From assembly GCA_021234155.1 (NCBI GenBank), contig JAJEKV010000016.1, positions 2,188,536 to 2,252,535 of the forward strand: a DNA stretch of 64,000 nucleotides, written 5' to 3'. This stretch comes from Isoetes taiwanensis (taxonomy: Eukaryota > Streptophyta > Lycopodiopsida > Isoetales > Isoetaceae). Position numbers and translations under genes: made by a program. Within the stretch, counting starts at the first letter, position 1. Every line of letters starts with the position of its first letter. The notes under the pieces were generated by a model, which was not told the origin of the DNA, did no database searches, and saw only the letters and a program-made list of their open reading frames with translations. Positions 32,080-42,898 of the stretch are shown piece by piece.

Positions 32080-33456
32080 CGGAAGCCTTTAAACATTATA
32101 AGAAGGAAGGCAACCTGTTATACCATAAGAACAAGTTGTGCATACCCGAATCATCAGTGTAAGGAAGTTGATCCTCCATGATGACGCGACAACAGCCCAA
32201 TAGCCGCCATGCGGGATTCATGAAAACATATTTCAAAAGCGCAGCAGCTATTGCCGGAATGAAAAAGCAAGTAGCTCGCGACATCAAGGAATGTCACTAT
32301 GTCGCCAGACGGCGTAACAGCTTCAATTCCGTGGGCATTAGAGCCGTTAGTGGTGCCAAACGCCAAGTGGGGAAGTGATCAGAAGATGGATTTTATAACA
32401 GGGCTTCCAAGGACAGTAAGAGGGAAGGATGCCTTGATGATAGTGGTCGACAAGTTGTCAAAGATGGCACATTTTGTGCCTTGCAGGACCACAGACACCG
32501 CTATGGATACAGCAAAGCTCTTCACCAAAGAGATCTTTAGGCTTCATGGCATGCCAAGGGAGATCATCTCCGACGGGGACCCGAAATTCATGAGCCTTTT
32601 GGCAAGACCTCTTACGACGATTCAGCATTAAGCTATCCATGAGCACTGCGTATCATCCTCATAACGGATGGCCAAAATGGAGCGGACCAACAGGATTTTG
32701 GAAGACATGCTACGAAACTATGTCCGAATAAGCAAGGTATGTGGGAAGAATTCATTCACTTGGTGGAGTTTGCATACAATAGCACCAAGCGTGAATCATC
32801 CCAAATGTCGCCGCTTATGATTAATTACGGCCATATCCATCGCCTAACTCCGGGACACTTGGCACAACCCGGCGGTCAAAAGTGGAAGTTTTCGCACAGA
32901 TGTTACCGACATGCAGCTCGTGGAAGAGGTTCGAGGGTATCCGCTAGCAGCAAGGGCCGACAAAAAGAGCATCGCCGACAAGCATCGAACAGTCGTGGAG
33001 TTCGGTTGGCGACAATGTGTGGCTCAAAATCAAGGTGAAGCAGCGTAAGCTCAGATCGAATTGCAAGAAGCTTGCTCCAAGATAAATGGACCTTTCTAAT
33101 AGTCAAGAGAGTAGGTAATCAATCCTACAAGCTAGACTTGCCAAAGACACCTAAAGATTCATAAGGTCTTCCACGTGAGTTTGTTGAAGAAGCACACTCC
33201 AAATCCGCATTTAAGTCTTGGACACTCCAACGTTGTTGGAAATGACAGAGGAGCAAAATTCGGAAATAATTCCAAATTGATTCTTGATAAAGCTTTCAAG
33301 AAAACAAGGAGGTCGGAGTTCCTCCAATATTTGGTTAAGTGGAAACACTTACCAAGTGGGAAGACGCCGCGCGGGTACTTAAGAAAGATCTAGTAAAGCA
33401 AAGCACCCAGCAGTTTATGGAGCAATGGGATGGCAAAATCATTTCAAGAAATCGCT
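32080..33456 (+). pseudogene. Integrase with chromodomain-like tail, element A (broken)
   Basis: A zinc-binding region is at 32,190-32,330 (FMKTYFKSAAAIAGMKKQV, then IKECHYVARRR with one of the two Cys). The catalytic core at 32,385-32,600 reads KMDFITGLPRTVRGKDALMI, VDKLSKMAHFVPCRT and HGMPREIISDGDPKF; the two Asp of the core are present. WEEFIHLVEFAYNSTK follows at 32,740-32,790. At 33,300-33,456 a QYLVKWKHLP segment and, one frame over, WEDAARVLKKDL match a chromodomain core, which in chromoviruses targets integration to heterochromatin. Frameshifted but well recognisable. Confidence 0.78.
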
Positions 33457-34306
33457 AGGGCATGTCGATTTGTGTAGATTAATTCTATGTATAGTTAAGA
33501 TTAATTCACGCATGCAACCTATGCTAGGTATGGGTCGCATGCGTTTGTTACCGATGATGGACCACTACGGTGATCTAGGGCGCGGTGTAATGTCAATGTA
33601 GGCATGACCGTTTTGGGCTTTGGGCGAAAGTGGAAGGTAGATTAGAAAGTCTACTGCCCCATCGAAGTAGATCGACCTCGAGAGAAAGGAGGTCATTAAG
33701 GAATGCACCGATAGGGAAAAGCACCTCTAGCCCCATATATGCTTTGATGGGAGGAATCAGCCTTCATGCCCCATATATGGGAAGGACCTATCCTCCACGC
33801 TGGGCAACTAGGATTGTAGGCATGAGCTGCATATAGGCATATAGGCCGTCTCCACGGCCATAATGGAAGATTCACCCTCTTCCTACGGAAGATTAGCCAT
33901 GCATCCATGTAGATAGGTGGGGTGGTCACCACATAACCAAAATTGTATTAATAACTAAAATGGTACTAACATAGTGTCGACTTGCAGCCAATAGAGCTCC
34001 GGAGGGCAAGGAGGTCGAAAGCTATGAAGACTTGCAACTCAAATTTTCTTGGAATGTGTTGCAAGGAATGAAGAGTACCTCGGACAATAATTGTAGTTAT
34101 GAAATGATAAATTTTGATAAACTTATTGTCGTGATAAGTAAAACTATCGAGTAACTTACTTAAAGATGTTATGAATTGATAAGTTATTTCATAATATAAT
34201 GGCGTGATAATGTTCTAAAAATGTACCTTAAGGTAATCTTAATAAATGTGTAAGTATTATAGTAGTTCTCGTATGTATCAGGTTGATTGCAGGTTAGGAT
34301 GAGCCC
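33457..34306 (+). other. 3' untranslated region of element A
   Basis: No coding domain. The part 33,640-33,960 is homologous, in inverted orientation, to 51,540-51,860 in element B (shared phrases such as GGTGGGGTGGTCACCA and CCCCATATATGCTTTGAT), one of several links between the two families. Confidence 0.7.
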
Positions 34307-34359
34307 AAGGTGGGGAGACCCACGATGCTGCGGACAACATCATTTCAAGGTGGGGAGAA
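34307..34359 (+). promoter_or_regulatory. Duplicated polypurine tract around a hairpin (element A)
   Basis: AAGGTGGGGAGA (34307-34318) is repeated as AAGGTGGGGAGAA (34347-34359), directly adjoining the 3' LTR. Between them lies the hairpin GATGCTG (34324-34330) / CAACATC (34335-34341). The second tract primes plus-strand DNA synthesis; the role of the first is unknown. Element B has the same arrangement. Confidence 0.85.
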
Positions 34360-36025
34360 TGTGACGTTTCCAGACGAAGATACGGGTCCCGGGACGATAT
34401 CTGCATCGCCTGACGCCACGCGCACACTACCCTCCGACGCGGTACTACGACGTAGCCAAGTGGGTAGCCCCTAGGGGGCAACTTGCTAAGAATGTGCATT
34501 AGTATTAATGTGCACATTTTCCAATGTACACATTAATGTGGGCACACATTTCCATGTGGCCACTTGATGCCAAGTGGGCCATACCCAAGTGTGCAATTAA
34601 TGTGCACATCTTCCAATGTACACATTAATGTGGGCACACCTTTCCATGTGGGCACATTTTGCCACCTAGATATTAAAGGCAAGTGGGTCCATTCCCAATT
34701 ATCCCACATGCCAAAAGGGGATAATTGGAAACCCTAGCCAACCCCATGTCTATTTAAGGAGGGAAACCCTAACTCACCCATTTTTTCGTTTCTAGGGTTT
34801 TAGAGCTCTGTTTTGGCTGCCTCAATGCCCAAAACCGCCCCCCAGACTCTTACCCGAGAGAATTGCACCATTAGTTTCCCTTACCCGGAGCCGCCAGCAG
34901 GATGGTCGAACTCAGTCGAGGAGCCACTCAAGGATCAGGTATTTGGCCAATTAAATAGTCTAAACCCTATTTCAATCATAGAATCAGTAGGTTTAGGCTA
35001 TTAAATTACCCATAATAGCCTTCTAGATCTCTAGATACCAGCCTCTAACTAAAGAACCTAACTCTATGATATAGATTAGATCTAGTTCTTTAGTTCTTCC
35101 GGTGATGTATATGGATGATGTATCTCATGAACTCCTTTGTATTGGGAAGGGGGTAGAGACCCCAAGCTTGGTAGTAGATGCTCCCTAGATTAGCCTCCCC
35201 TAGCACAATCGTGAGATCTCGCCCGGTACAAGAGCCACACCAGGTTGTGGGTGAAGGGGCCGTGACCGGGTCGAGAAGGAGGTTCATGTCCCGGACTCGA
35301 AAGATCCGCCCGTGTAAGGCCTACCTGTGGGATCATTATTGTGACTAGGTTCAATGGCTCACCACCGAAAAGCGGGTGAGGCATGGACTCACACTCCGTG
35401 AAGTGGTGTACACTTTCCAAAGGTTCTGGGGCTGAATACGCAAGGCCCTCTAGTCACTTTCAGTCGGCATGTAGACTCTCCTCGAGGGAGTGATCCCTTC
35501 CGCCCATCGAACCGGGAGATGAAACCCGTGAATAGCCCCTTTGGCTATGCATCCGGGCGGCTACGCCAGGTCCCTACACTTTCGCCGGCCTACCGCAAAG
35601 TGCACAGAGGGGCTGATGGAGTGGACAACCTTACATAGCTTATATGCCGCCCAAATCCACCGCTGCGAATTCTGCCCCGCACGAACTCCGGGACCCAAGC
35701 CGGGCCCAACCCTTGAGTCCTGAGCCTTGGGTAGGATTCCCCTACATGTATTGTGCTCACCTTGTTTATGCATATGTGATGGATGACCACCCTTCCAGGT
35801 GGTGGATATGTGCTTATGTTATATAATCGACATGTATGTTTACGCTTTCGCAGCCTAGGTAGGCCATGAGGGAGACGGGTAAAATGACCAACTTCACTTT
35901 TCCCACTGAACTACATGGTTGCAAAGGTCATGTGGAGGGCCCCGTGACGCATGGCATGGTATAGGGGATGAACTCCTCGGTTGTATACGGTGAGTGCACC
36001 GTGATCTACAGTAGGGGACGCCACA
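34360..36025 (+). repeat. 3' LTR of element A
   Basis: TGTGACGTTTCC (34360) to GACGCCACA (36025), followed by the TSD TCCTT. The twin hairpins recur at about 34,503-34,632. Differences from the 5' LTR cluster in CG-rich segments such as 34,376-34,450 and 35,505-35,600. Confidence 0.92.
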
Positions 36026-36167
36026 TCCTTTGTAGCTTCCAAGCAATTCTCATCGGCGTTTCCTTTGAGCTGAATTCTCCTTATTCCAGTGATGCACCAA
36101 TTCCTAGGATGCCAAATATTTACGGACAATAGTATGATTGACCGCATGAATGAACAATCTACTACTC

Positions 36168-36204
36168 AAGTACTTGAAGCATTTGATTATTGCTTCAAGT
36201 ACTT
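36168..36204. repeat. Perfect 14-bp hairpin
   Basis: AAGTACTTGAAGCA and TGCTTCAAGTACTT with a 9-base loop. The flanks give no hint of function. Confidence 0.85.
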
Positions 36205-36346
36205 CAAAAGGCAAATTTTAGATATAGTTAATGCCATTTCCACCGCCAGGAAACAAGAACTACATCAAGATGCCACAAAAGTTTAAACTTCATCTTATGC
36301 CAAAGTTTGAACTGTTGGTCGCTTTTTAATCGCTACCTTTTTAGCT

Positions 36347-36368
36347 CCATCCATCCATCCATCCATCC
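36347..36368. repeat. (CATC)n microsatellite
   Basis: Five and a half CATC units in a row. Confidence 0.9.
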
Positions 36369-38689
36369 TGGAGACTGAGAGTTGATTGGCTTTGAGGTAT
36401 CATGAAACCCAAAAAGGTGAGCACCATAAAATCAGTGAATGGGGATCGTAGCTATATGTTGGGATCAAGCAAACAGGGGATAAGGATGGATCTCCCGTGT
36501 GTTGCAATCACTTCGATATGGGTCCTGAAAGATACCTGGTAGCAAGAGAGGCTGCCATGTGGAGAATTCGTCATATAGAAACCTATAAAGAGCAAGCGTA
36601 TAAGAGGAAGGAAAGGCTGGCCGAATCGAGAAAGAACAACGGGAAGCGGAAGCCGGACGAAATCTTGAAGCAAAGGAGGCAGATCCGGTCGATAGGGAAG
36701 CGAGAATCAATCCAGAACCGAGGTGGGATTTTATGCTTGAGTCGATTTTCGAATTGCAATTCTAAAAGAATAAAGAAATTAAGAAAGACGTAAACAAGAA
36801 GAAGACGAGCTCTTGTCAGAGTCTTGAGCCAGCTTGTAAACTGCCATGGAGCCAACTATCGCCTCTATAATCCGCCATTTAAATGGTCGGGTCATTCGAC
36901 CGGGTTCCATGTTGTAGAAATTGACCACTCGATAAGGATTTTGGCCAAGCTCTGCAATTCCAAGCTCTTCCCGTAGTATTTGTTCTGTCTGTCAATCGAC
37001 CCCCTGACCCCCTTTTGCATGCTCTATGCTTGAGTTTATGCTGAGAACCTGGTTTGGAGCTAAAATCCGACTCCATACTGCCATTCTGGGCCTGTGCAAT
37101 CCGAAAATTGAGTCTTGTATATTTGGCCTCGTCAGTAAAATGCTCAATCGGCCTTGCTTCTAAAAATCCGACTCCTTTATGCTGGAAATCGGCCTTGATA
37201 GAATTTCAGTTGGATTGCCTGAGCAGAGCCTTTGAACCCATCTGGCCTGGTCTGTACCTTGGACCAGGCCAGATGCCATCCACTCTATCACAGTTTTTCT
37301 TGTGATTTTATTTAAGGGGATACTAGGGTCAGGTATTTCCATTACCTTAATATGATAAATATTAATATATATTTTCAAGGTTTTGGCCATATTGTAGGTT
37401 TATACATTGGGTTATAGAACCTTACCTTAGCAAGCCCATTGAATATGGGATTATCTTGCTTTAGATTTATATTTCTGCTGGATTGTTAACTATCATTTGC
37501 AATATTTGTCTTGTGCTTTAAAATAGTATTGCCAGTAATCATTATTATGTTGTGACGTGTGTGTATATTGCTTTTGCGTTGTATGGTCTTCATGAATGGT
37601 TTAAGTCCATCTTCTGAGATTATATTACGTAAAGGTTCTTAATTATATTACGCGTGGCATCTTGCATTATTTGAGCAGCCCATATTTGGAGGGGTAAGGG
37701 CGTCCGTGTAACTCCGCATTCGTGGCCAGAGGGCTAGACGGATGAGGCCAAGGAGAGATCCCCCTTGTTTTAAGGCTTGTACGTGCAGTGGAATATGTCT
37801 CCTTGCCAAAGGGGAAAGTTGGACTGGATCATAGATCCTAGGCATGTGGTTATGCATTCAGCCTGAGACTGTTTGAGATTAATCCTCTAACTTCTTGCAG
37901 GAAAATGGAGCGAGGTAAGTTGCTATTGTTGTGCACTGAACATAGATGGATATTTCATGATTAGTATAGTTGTTGGTTCCTTATCCCAGTTTTTCCCACT
38001 TAGTCTGTGTGGACTAACCCCTCTTGCTTGTTATATGTCTGTTAAAGATGGCACGTCTGGATGAGCGAAGTATCATGTTACACTTAGATTCCTTTGCAAC
38101 GTGGTGGTTTCGAGAAACCTGGAATGAGCCAGAGCTGATATCGGAGCACCGGATCTACGAGATGCTGAACAACCTCTTCTGACAGCTATACTATGAGCAA
38201 AGAAAGCCGAGGGTTGATCTCTTAGATGGAGAGTCGAGGGATGAACCTTTCGGGGATTCTGGTTCTACTGGATCTTCATTGGTACGTCTGTTGTTATCTT
38301 CTGATATGCTGCTAGCATACAAACTCTATAAGCCATGAGGCTTTCTGTGGACAGTGTGATATCATGTAGGTGATGTGATCTTTGTAATGTTATGCACATA
38401 AGTTATTGTCATTTTGAGATCAATGTGAATATATTTTGAGTGTTTGTAGTTCTTAAATGATTAGTATTATTCGATAGTTAGGCTATCTGTTTCAAGTGTA
38501 GTTGTGTAATGTGAGCGATGGCTCCTGCCAAGCCTGGATCCATCTCAGTTGGCATCAGAGCGAAGGTTTCTGACACCTTCAGTATGTAGGAATCATGGGA
38601 TATGAATCAGGGAATTCTACTATAAAGTAGAATAGTTTGGCATGGGAATAACTGTTATTGTCCTTTTCCAGGTGAATAGCAGGATGTCA

Positions 38690-39640
38690 GGGCGACAATT
38701 CGGGAGCTGGAGCTAGCAATAATCCTCCTATCATAACTAAACAGATTTTGTTAGCTATGCAACAACAGCTGATCACTATGCAACAACAAGTTGCTAAGGA
38801 GGATGACCTTGATGAAGCTAATAAGGTTTTGAAGCAACTCAAAAGGGAGACTTTCAGTAGTAAGGATACCACGGGTGAGGATGCTGATACATGGCTAAAA
38901 GGGGATTTGAGTTCTATTTTAAAGTAAAAGAAAACCCCAGTAGGCAACTAAAAGGCAACTATTGCTAATAATATGTTGCTGACTGGACGACCCAAGATAT
39001 GGTGGAATAAGTATAAGAAAGATAATCTTTTGGTTCTGAGCCAAATTACGTGGAGTACTTTTAAGGACGCTTTCAAACTCCATTACTTACCTGTTGATTT
39101 TGAACTAGAGCAAATGAACAAATTCCAGAATCTTGTCCAAGAGAACACTGTGGAAGGATATGCCAACAAGTTCAGGGCATTGCAGCCATATACACTTACT
39201 ATGACTGTGGCACAGTTAGCCAATAAGTTTATTCGTGGGTTGAAGCCCGAGCTGACTCTGTTAGTAGGGAGAGTGACATATCTTAGCTTGGAAGAAGCTA
39301 TAAGAGTTCTAAGCTTAAAGAGCAAGTCCAGGATAGGATTAAGCAGAGTTGGGAAGAAGCAGCCAAACACTGGAAGCTGCAAGGGAAAACTTTTCTAAGC
39401 AGAGAGAAAGGGGTTTTGTTGCTCCTCCTAGTGGTCCCCGCAGAAGATAATGCGTTCTATGCTTGCAAGGCGCATACAAATGCACCACCCTCGATGAGCC
39501 GGAAGGAATGAGAACAATTTTAGGGAAGGATTATGTTTCTTCCGCAAAAGAGCGCACAGGCATACGCGGCATGTTGTCCCCGTAAAATGGAGAAACATGA
39601 ATAATATGGGCGGCAAAGGTTCCTGGAACTCTCTTTAGAA
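38690..39640 (+). pseudogene. Gag, element C (broken)
   Basis: The N-terminal part (38,690-38,925) reads NNPPIITKQILLAMQQQLIT, a Gln-rich helix typical of plant gypsy Gag, then DTTGEDADTWLKGDL, and stops. The capsid core continues at 38973-39398 in another frame: MLLTGRPKIWWNKYKKD with the conserved Trp-Trp, WSTFKDAFKLHYLPVDF, and LVQENTVEGYANKFRALQPY. A degenerate zinc knuckle (LCFFRKRAHRHTRHVVP) lies at 39,530-39,585, in which the second and last Cys are lost. It is a normal retrotransposon capsid protein in design. Confidence 0.75.
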
Positions 39641-39840
39641 TATGATCAAAATGTAAACATGGGAACTGTGGTAATCAGCCTCTAGCTAGTGGGGGGGACT
39701 CTCGGAAATTGGAATAGACGAGCAGTGAGTACGCATAGTGTTGCTAGTCCACGAAATGCTCGAACTGAGGAGAGGCATGCACGGGCCCAAGCCGTTACAC
39801 TGGAAGAATAAAAAACGGAACCAGGCATGTGCCTTATGCT

Positions 39841-40190
39841 ATTGGTGGAGATCTTCCAGAATACCTTGCTACTGATGTTATCCATCTTCCAGGTAGCATT
39901 CAAACATAACCTTTCCATTTTCTAATTGACAGTGGTAGTATGCATAATTCATTTCACCTAGATTGGTTGATCAGCTGGATTTGCATATGACTGCACGGCA
40001 CCCTAGATCGGTAGAATTAGCAAATGGTGTGATTAAGATATCAAATGGTTGTATTCCTCGGTTGGAATTTAAACTCTATGGATTAGTATTCCGTGCTAAT
40101 TTTAAAGTACTTGATCTGGGAAATGATGGGATGTCATGGTTGAGAGCCGTAGGTGCCTATATAGATTGTAGGGAGAGAGCTATCCTCTGA
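39841..40190 (+). pseudogene. Aspartic protease, element C (broken)
   Basis: FHFLIDSGSMHNSFHLDW at 39,915-39,970 contains the catalytic Asp-Ser-Gly. After a frameshift (39963) the protein goes on with VELANGVIKISNGCIPRLEF and ends in a GNDGMSWL segment at about 40,120-40,140, the usual G-x-D/M-x-W-L block. It would process the Gag-Pol precursor. Confidence 0.75.
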
Positions 40191-40285
40191 CCGTTTGTCG
40201 GATGGTTCATTTAAAAGGCTGGGCAGTAGTAAGCCTATGCTTTTCTGGTCCTCCTGTGTGATCGTGTAAGCAAGCTAAGTGCTAT

Positions 40286-41000
40286 TTGCACAAAGGAGGA
40301 ATTATGTATGTCGGAATGCTAACCAAAACTACGGAGGTGCAAGATGTGTTTCCTGATAATCTTACAGAATTACCTCCCTTTTGTGAGGTGAACCATGAAA
40401 TTGAATTGCTCCCTGGATCTGCGCCACCTTCACGACTTCCTTACCATTTTAATGTTGTAGAGATGGTGGAATTAAAGAAGCAATTGGAAGAATTAGTGGA
40501 GCAAGGATTTATTAGGCCTAGTACATCTCCATTTGGAGCTCCTATCCCATTTGTAAAGAAAAAGGATGGCACCCTCTTGGCGTATATGTTGATTATAGGT
40601 TGTTGAATCAGATTACTATCAAGAATGGTTATGCTTAGCCCATAGTAGATGATATATTTGATCAATTAAGTGGTAGCAAATTCTTTTCTAAGACTGATTT
40701 GCACTCCGGCTACCACCTATCAAAATTAAGGAAGAAGACATTCCTAAAACTGCTATCCCTACAAGATATGGACACTATGAATTTTTAATAATGCCATTCG
40801 GCTTACTAACGTGCCAGCCACTTTTATGAGGCTTATGAACAATGTTTTCTGGGCTCATCTCGATCAATTCGTGCTCATGTTCTTCAGGATATTTTGATCT
40901 ACTCTAAAATGTTAGAGGAGCATGTGGAGCACTTGCGTGCAGTTTTGAATCTCTTAAGATAGCATAAGCTCTACAGTAAACTTTCCAAATGCAGTTTTGC
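40286..41000 (+). pseudogene. Reverse transcriptase, element C (broken)
   Basis: Starting at 40,330, the protein reads FPDNLTELPPFCEVNHEIEL (the typical pre-RT block), then VEQGFIRPSTSPFGAPIPF and VKKKDGT, up to a frameshift at about 40,580. Further fragments in other frames: [12 protein letters not shown]-like at 40,720-40,760, the MPFGL block at 40,790-40,810, and the catalytic box region at 40,890-40,905 (DILIYSK legible in one frame; the first half of the YXDD motif is in another). Ordinary plant gypsy RT, disrupted at several places. Confidence 0.78.
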
Positions 41001-41660
41001 CCAAGAACAGTTGATTTATTTGGGCCATGTTGTCTCCAGCAAAGGAATTGAACCGGATCCTGAAAAGGTGAAAGCCATACAAGAATGGCCTCAACCTCAA
41101 TCTGTAAGAGAAATCAAGGCATTTTTGGGTTTAGCTGGGTATTATCGCAAGTTTGTTAAGCAATTTTCCAAGAAAGCAGCTCCTCTGATCACCCTGCTTC
41201 AAAAGGATTTAGCTTTTCAATGGTCTGAAGTATGCCAGTGCAGCTTTCAATTTTTGAAGGATGCTTTGACGCATGCACCTATTCTAAAGATTCCTTGCAT
41301 GGAACGAGAATTTTGTGTAGTAATTGATGCCTCAGGCACTGGCAATGGGGGTGTTTTACTGCAAGATGGCCATGTGTGTGCGTATGAATCTAAAAAGCTC
41401 AGTCCAGCGAACAGAATTATCCAACACGTGACTTGGAGATGCTTGCAATCGTTTATGCTTTGAAATTATGGAGACATTACCTCTTGGGTAAGAATTTTCT
41501 CTTAAGTCTTAAGTACTTTATAATGCAGCCGCAGCTGAACAATCGCCAAAAGAGATGGATGCAATTGTTGCAAGAATATGATTTTACTATAATGTATCAA
41601 GGATAACGTAATCGCGGACGCGTTGTCCCCACGATCATATTGTGCTACAATTAGTATTGC
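41001..41660 (+). pseudogene. RNase H, element C (broken)
   Basis: IYLGHVVSSKGIEPDPEKVK starts a 150-codon open stretch (41011-41463) that carries FLGLAGYYRKFVKQFSKKAA, and the RNase H start FCVVIDASGTGNGGVLLQ with its first catalytic Asp. After a frameshift it continues at 41,470-41,650 with LWRHYLLGKNF and RQKRWMQLLQEYDFTIMY. The final DALS block is split. Confidence 0.8.
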
Positions 41661-41799
41661 TATTAATAATGGGACAACAACTTAAGTTAGTTAATCGAAA
41701 GATCCTCATTGCTCGATCTATAATAGCACTTGAGCAAAGGTGAAAGCAAGGATCCCTTATAGATTGGAAGGGCCTAAATTGTTTTATCGGAATCAACTA

Positions 41800-42330
41800 T
41801 GTATACCGATAATGAAGAGCTTAAACAATAAATTCTAAAAGAAGCTCATGACAATCCAGTATCAAGTCACCCTGGAATTCAGAAAACCTTTTGTAAAGTT
41901 CGTAAACAGTTCTTTTGGCCTGGCTTGAAAAAGGAAATACTAAATTATGTAGCGAGATGCCTCACGATATCAGGAAGGTAAAAGCTTCTCGAGGAAGATT
42001 CTTTGGTAAATTGCAATCTTTGGATATCCTAGATGCAAAATGGGAAAGTAATGCGGGTGGATTTTATTGTGAGTTTGCCCAGAACTCGGCAGGATATGAT
42101 TCCATTTATGTTGTAATGGATCGTCTCACTAAGCAAGCTCATTTCATGCCTACAAAAACTACGGCCACTGCAGCAGATATTGCAAAGATATTCATCAGAG
42201 ATTGCAAAGATATTCTTCACCTAAGGTCATTGTGTCCGACAGAGATACACGTTTATACTTCGATAAATACTTTGAAGCTCAAAATCTTTTGGCATGAATA
42301 TCCTGCTTCCACAGCCTAGAGAGAAACATC
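41800..42330 (+). pseudogene. Integrase, element C (truncated)
   Basis: The zinc-binding part SHPGIQKTFCKVRKQFFWPG is at 41,862-41,930. The core begins with a DSIYVVMDRLTKQAHFMPTK segment at 42,100-42,150, followed by AADIAKIFIRD, and a degenerate IVSDR block at about 42,225-42,245 (RQRYTF reading). After that, integrase similarity ends. The C-terminal half and everything downstream are missing. Confidence 0.75.
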
Positions 42331-42898
42331 TTGCTTCAGCAAGCAAATGTGCATGCGCCATTTTTCTTGGAACTTTTGTCCTTTTCCTGAACTTTCTGTT
42401 AGGAACATATTCTTGACGTTTTGGCTCGAAAATTTTGAATTCTGCATATTCTGATCTCAATTTGCTTCGATTCAATCTGCTAGCCTTGTAGAGCTAGCAA
42501 TTACTCTGATCCCCCCTTATGAGCGTCAAATGGATATAAAAATCTTTGCCATTGTAATTGATAGAGACAAATTAACCTGTGATTTTATCTCTGGCACCTC
42601 CTCTCAACTCTGGGACTCTCTTATTATAAATCAAACTTTCCCTGAAGATCTCTTTCACCCCAAGCATTCCTTTGTACCAAGCTGTGAAGAATTTGAAACT
42701 TAGATTGGAGAATCTTGGTTGGAGGAATTCATTGGAGACAAAAATTATCCGGCAGCAGGGATTTTTTGAGTACATTGTGAATGGAATGATCACTTCGTAT
42801 ATGTCAAGGTTTTCTCTAGATAAATAGATCAGTCGATTCTGAATGGATAGTTTAATTTTTGTTGCAATTGAGAGGTAATTGGTTCATTTTAATCTACA

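Larger units (their letters stand above)
22181..36025 (+). mobile_element. Complete LTR retrotransposon A (Ty3/gypsy, chromovirus-like), 13.8 kb
   Basis: The element is bounded by TCCTT on both sides (22176-22180 and 36026-36030). The LTRs start TGTGACGTTTCCAG and the 3' LTR ends GACGCCACA. A PBS (TGGTATCAGAGC) follows the 5' LTR and a polypurine tract precedes the 3' LTR. Internal order: leader with nested palindromes, two extra genes, gag, protease, RT, RNase H, integrase, chromodomain-like tail. The size is large for a plant chromovirus because about 5 kb lies between PBS and gag. All genes are interrupted. Confidence 0.93.
36031..38547. other. Unassigned stretch between elements A and C, including the 5' LTR of C
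   Basis: This contains a perfect 14-bp-arm hairpin (36168-36181 / 36191-36204), a (CATC)n microsatellite (36347-36368), and a 12-bp-arm hairpin (37241-37252 / 37262-37273). A lysine/arginine-rich open stretch at 36497-36793 (plus) has no known motif. At 38048 an ATG opens MARLDERSIMLHLDSFATWW, preceded by an AG acceptor-like site; I do not recognise it. The right part, ending near CATCTCA (38547), must be the 5' LTR of element C, whose start I cannot fix. Confidence 0.45.
38550..42330 (+). mobile_element. Ty3/gypsy element C, 3'-truncated
   Basis: A PBS TGGCATCAGAGC lies at 38550-38561 (tRNA-iMet type, with C for T at the fourth base), preceded two bases earlier by an LTR end CATCTCA. Gag, protease, RT, RNase H and the first half of integrase follow on the plus strand. 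The integrase stops at about 42,300, and LINE-associated sequence follows, so the 3' half of integrase, the polypurine tract and the 3' LTR are missing. It lacks the extra genes seen in A. Confidence 0.82.

Noticed and set aside
37551-38547. Full 5' LTR of element C starting at TGTGACGTGTGTG (37551)
   Set aside because: The LTR end next to the PBS is clear, but with the 3' LTR missing there is nothing to confirm the start.
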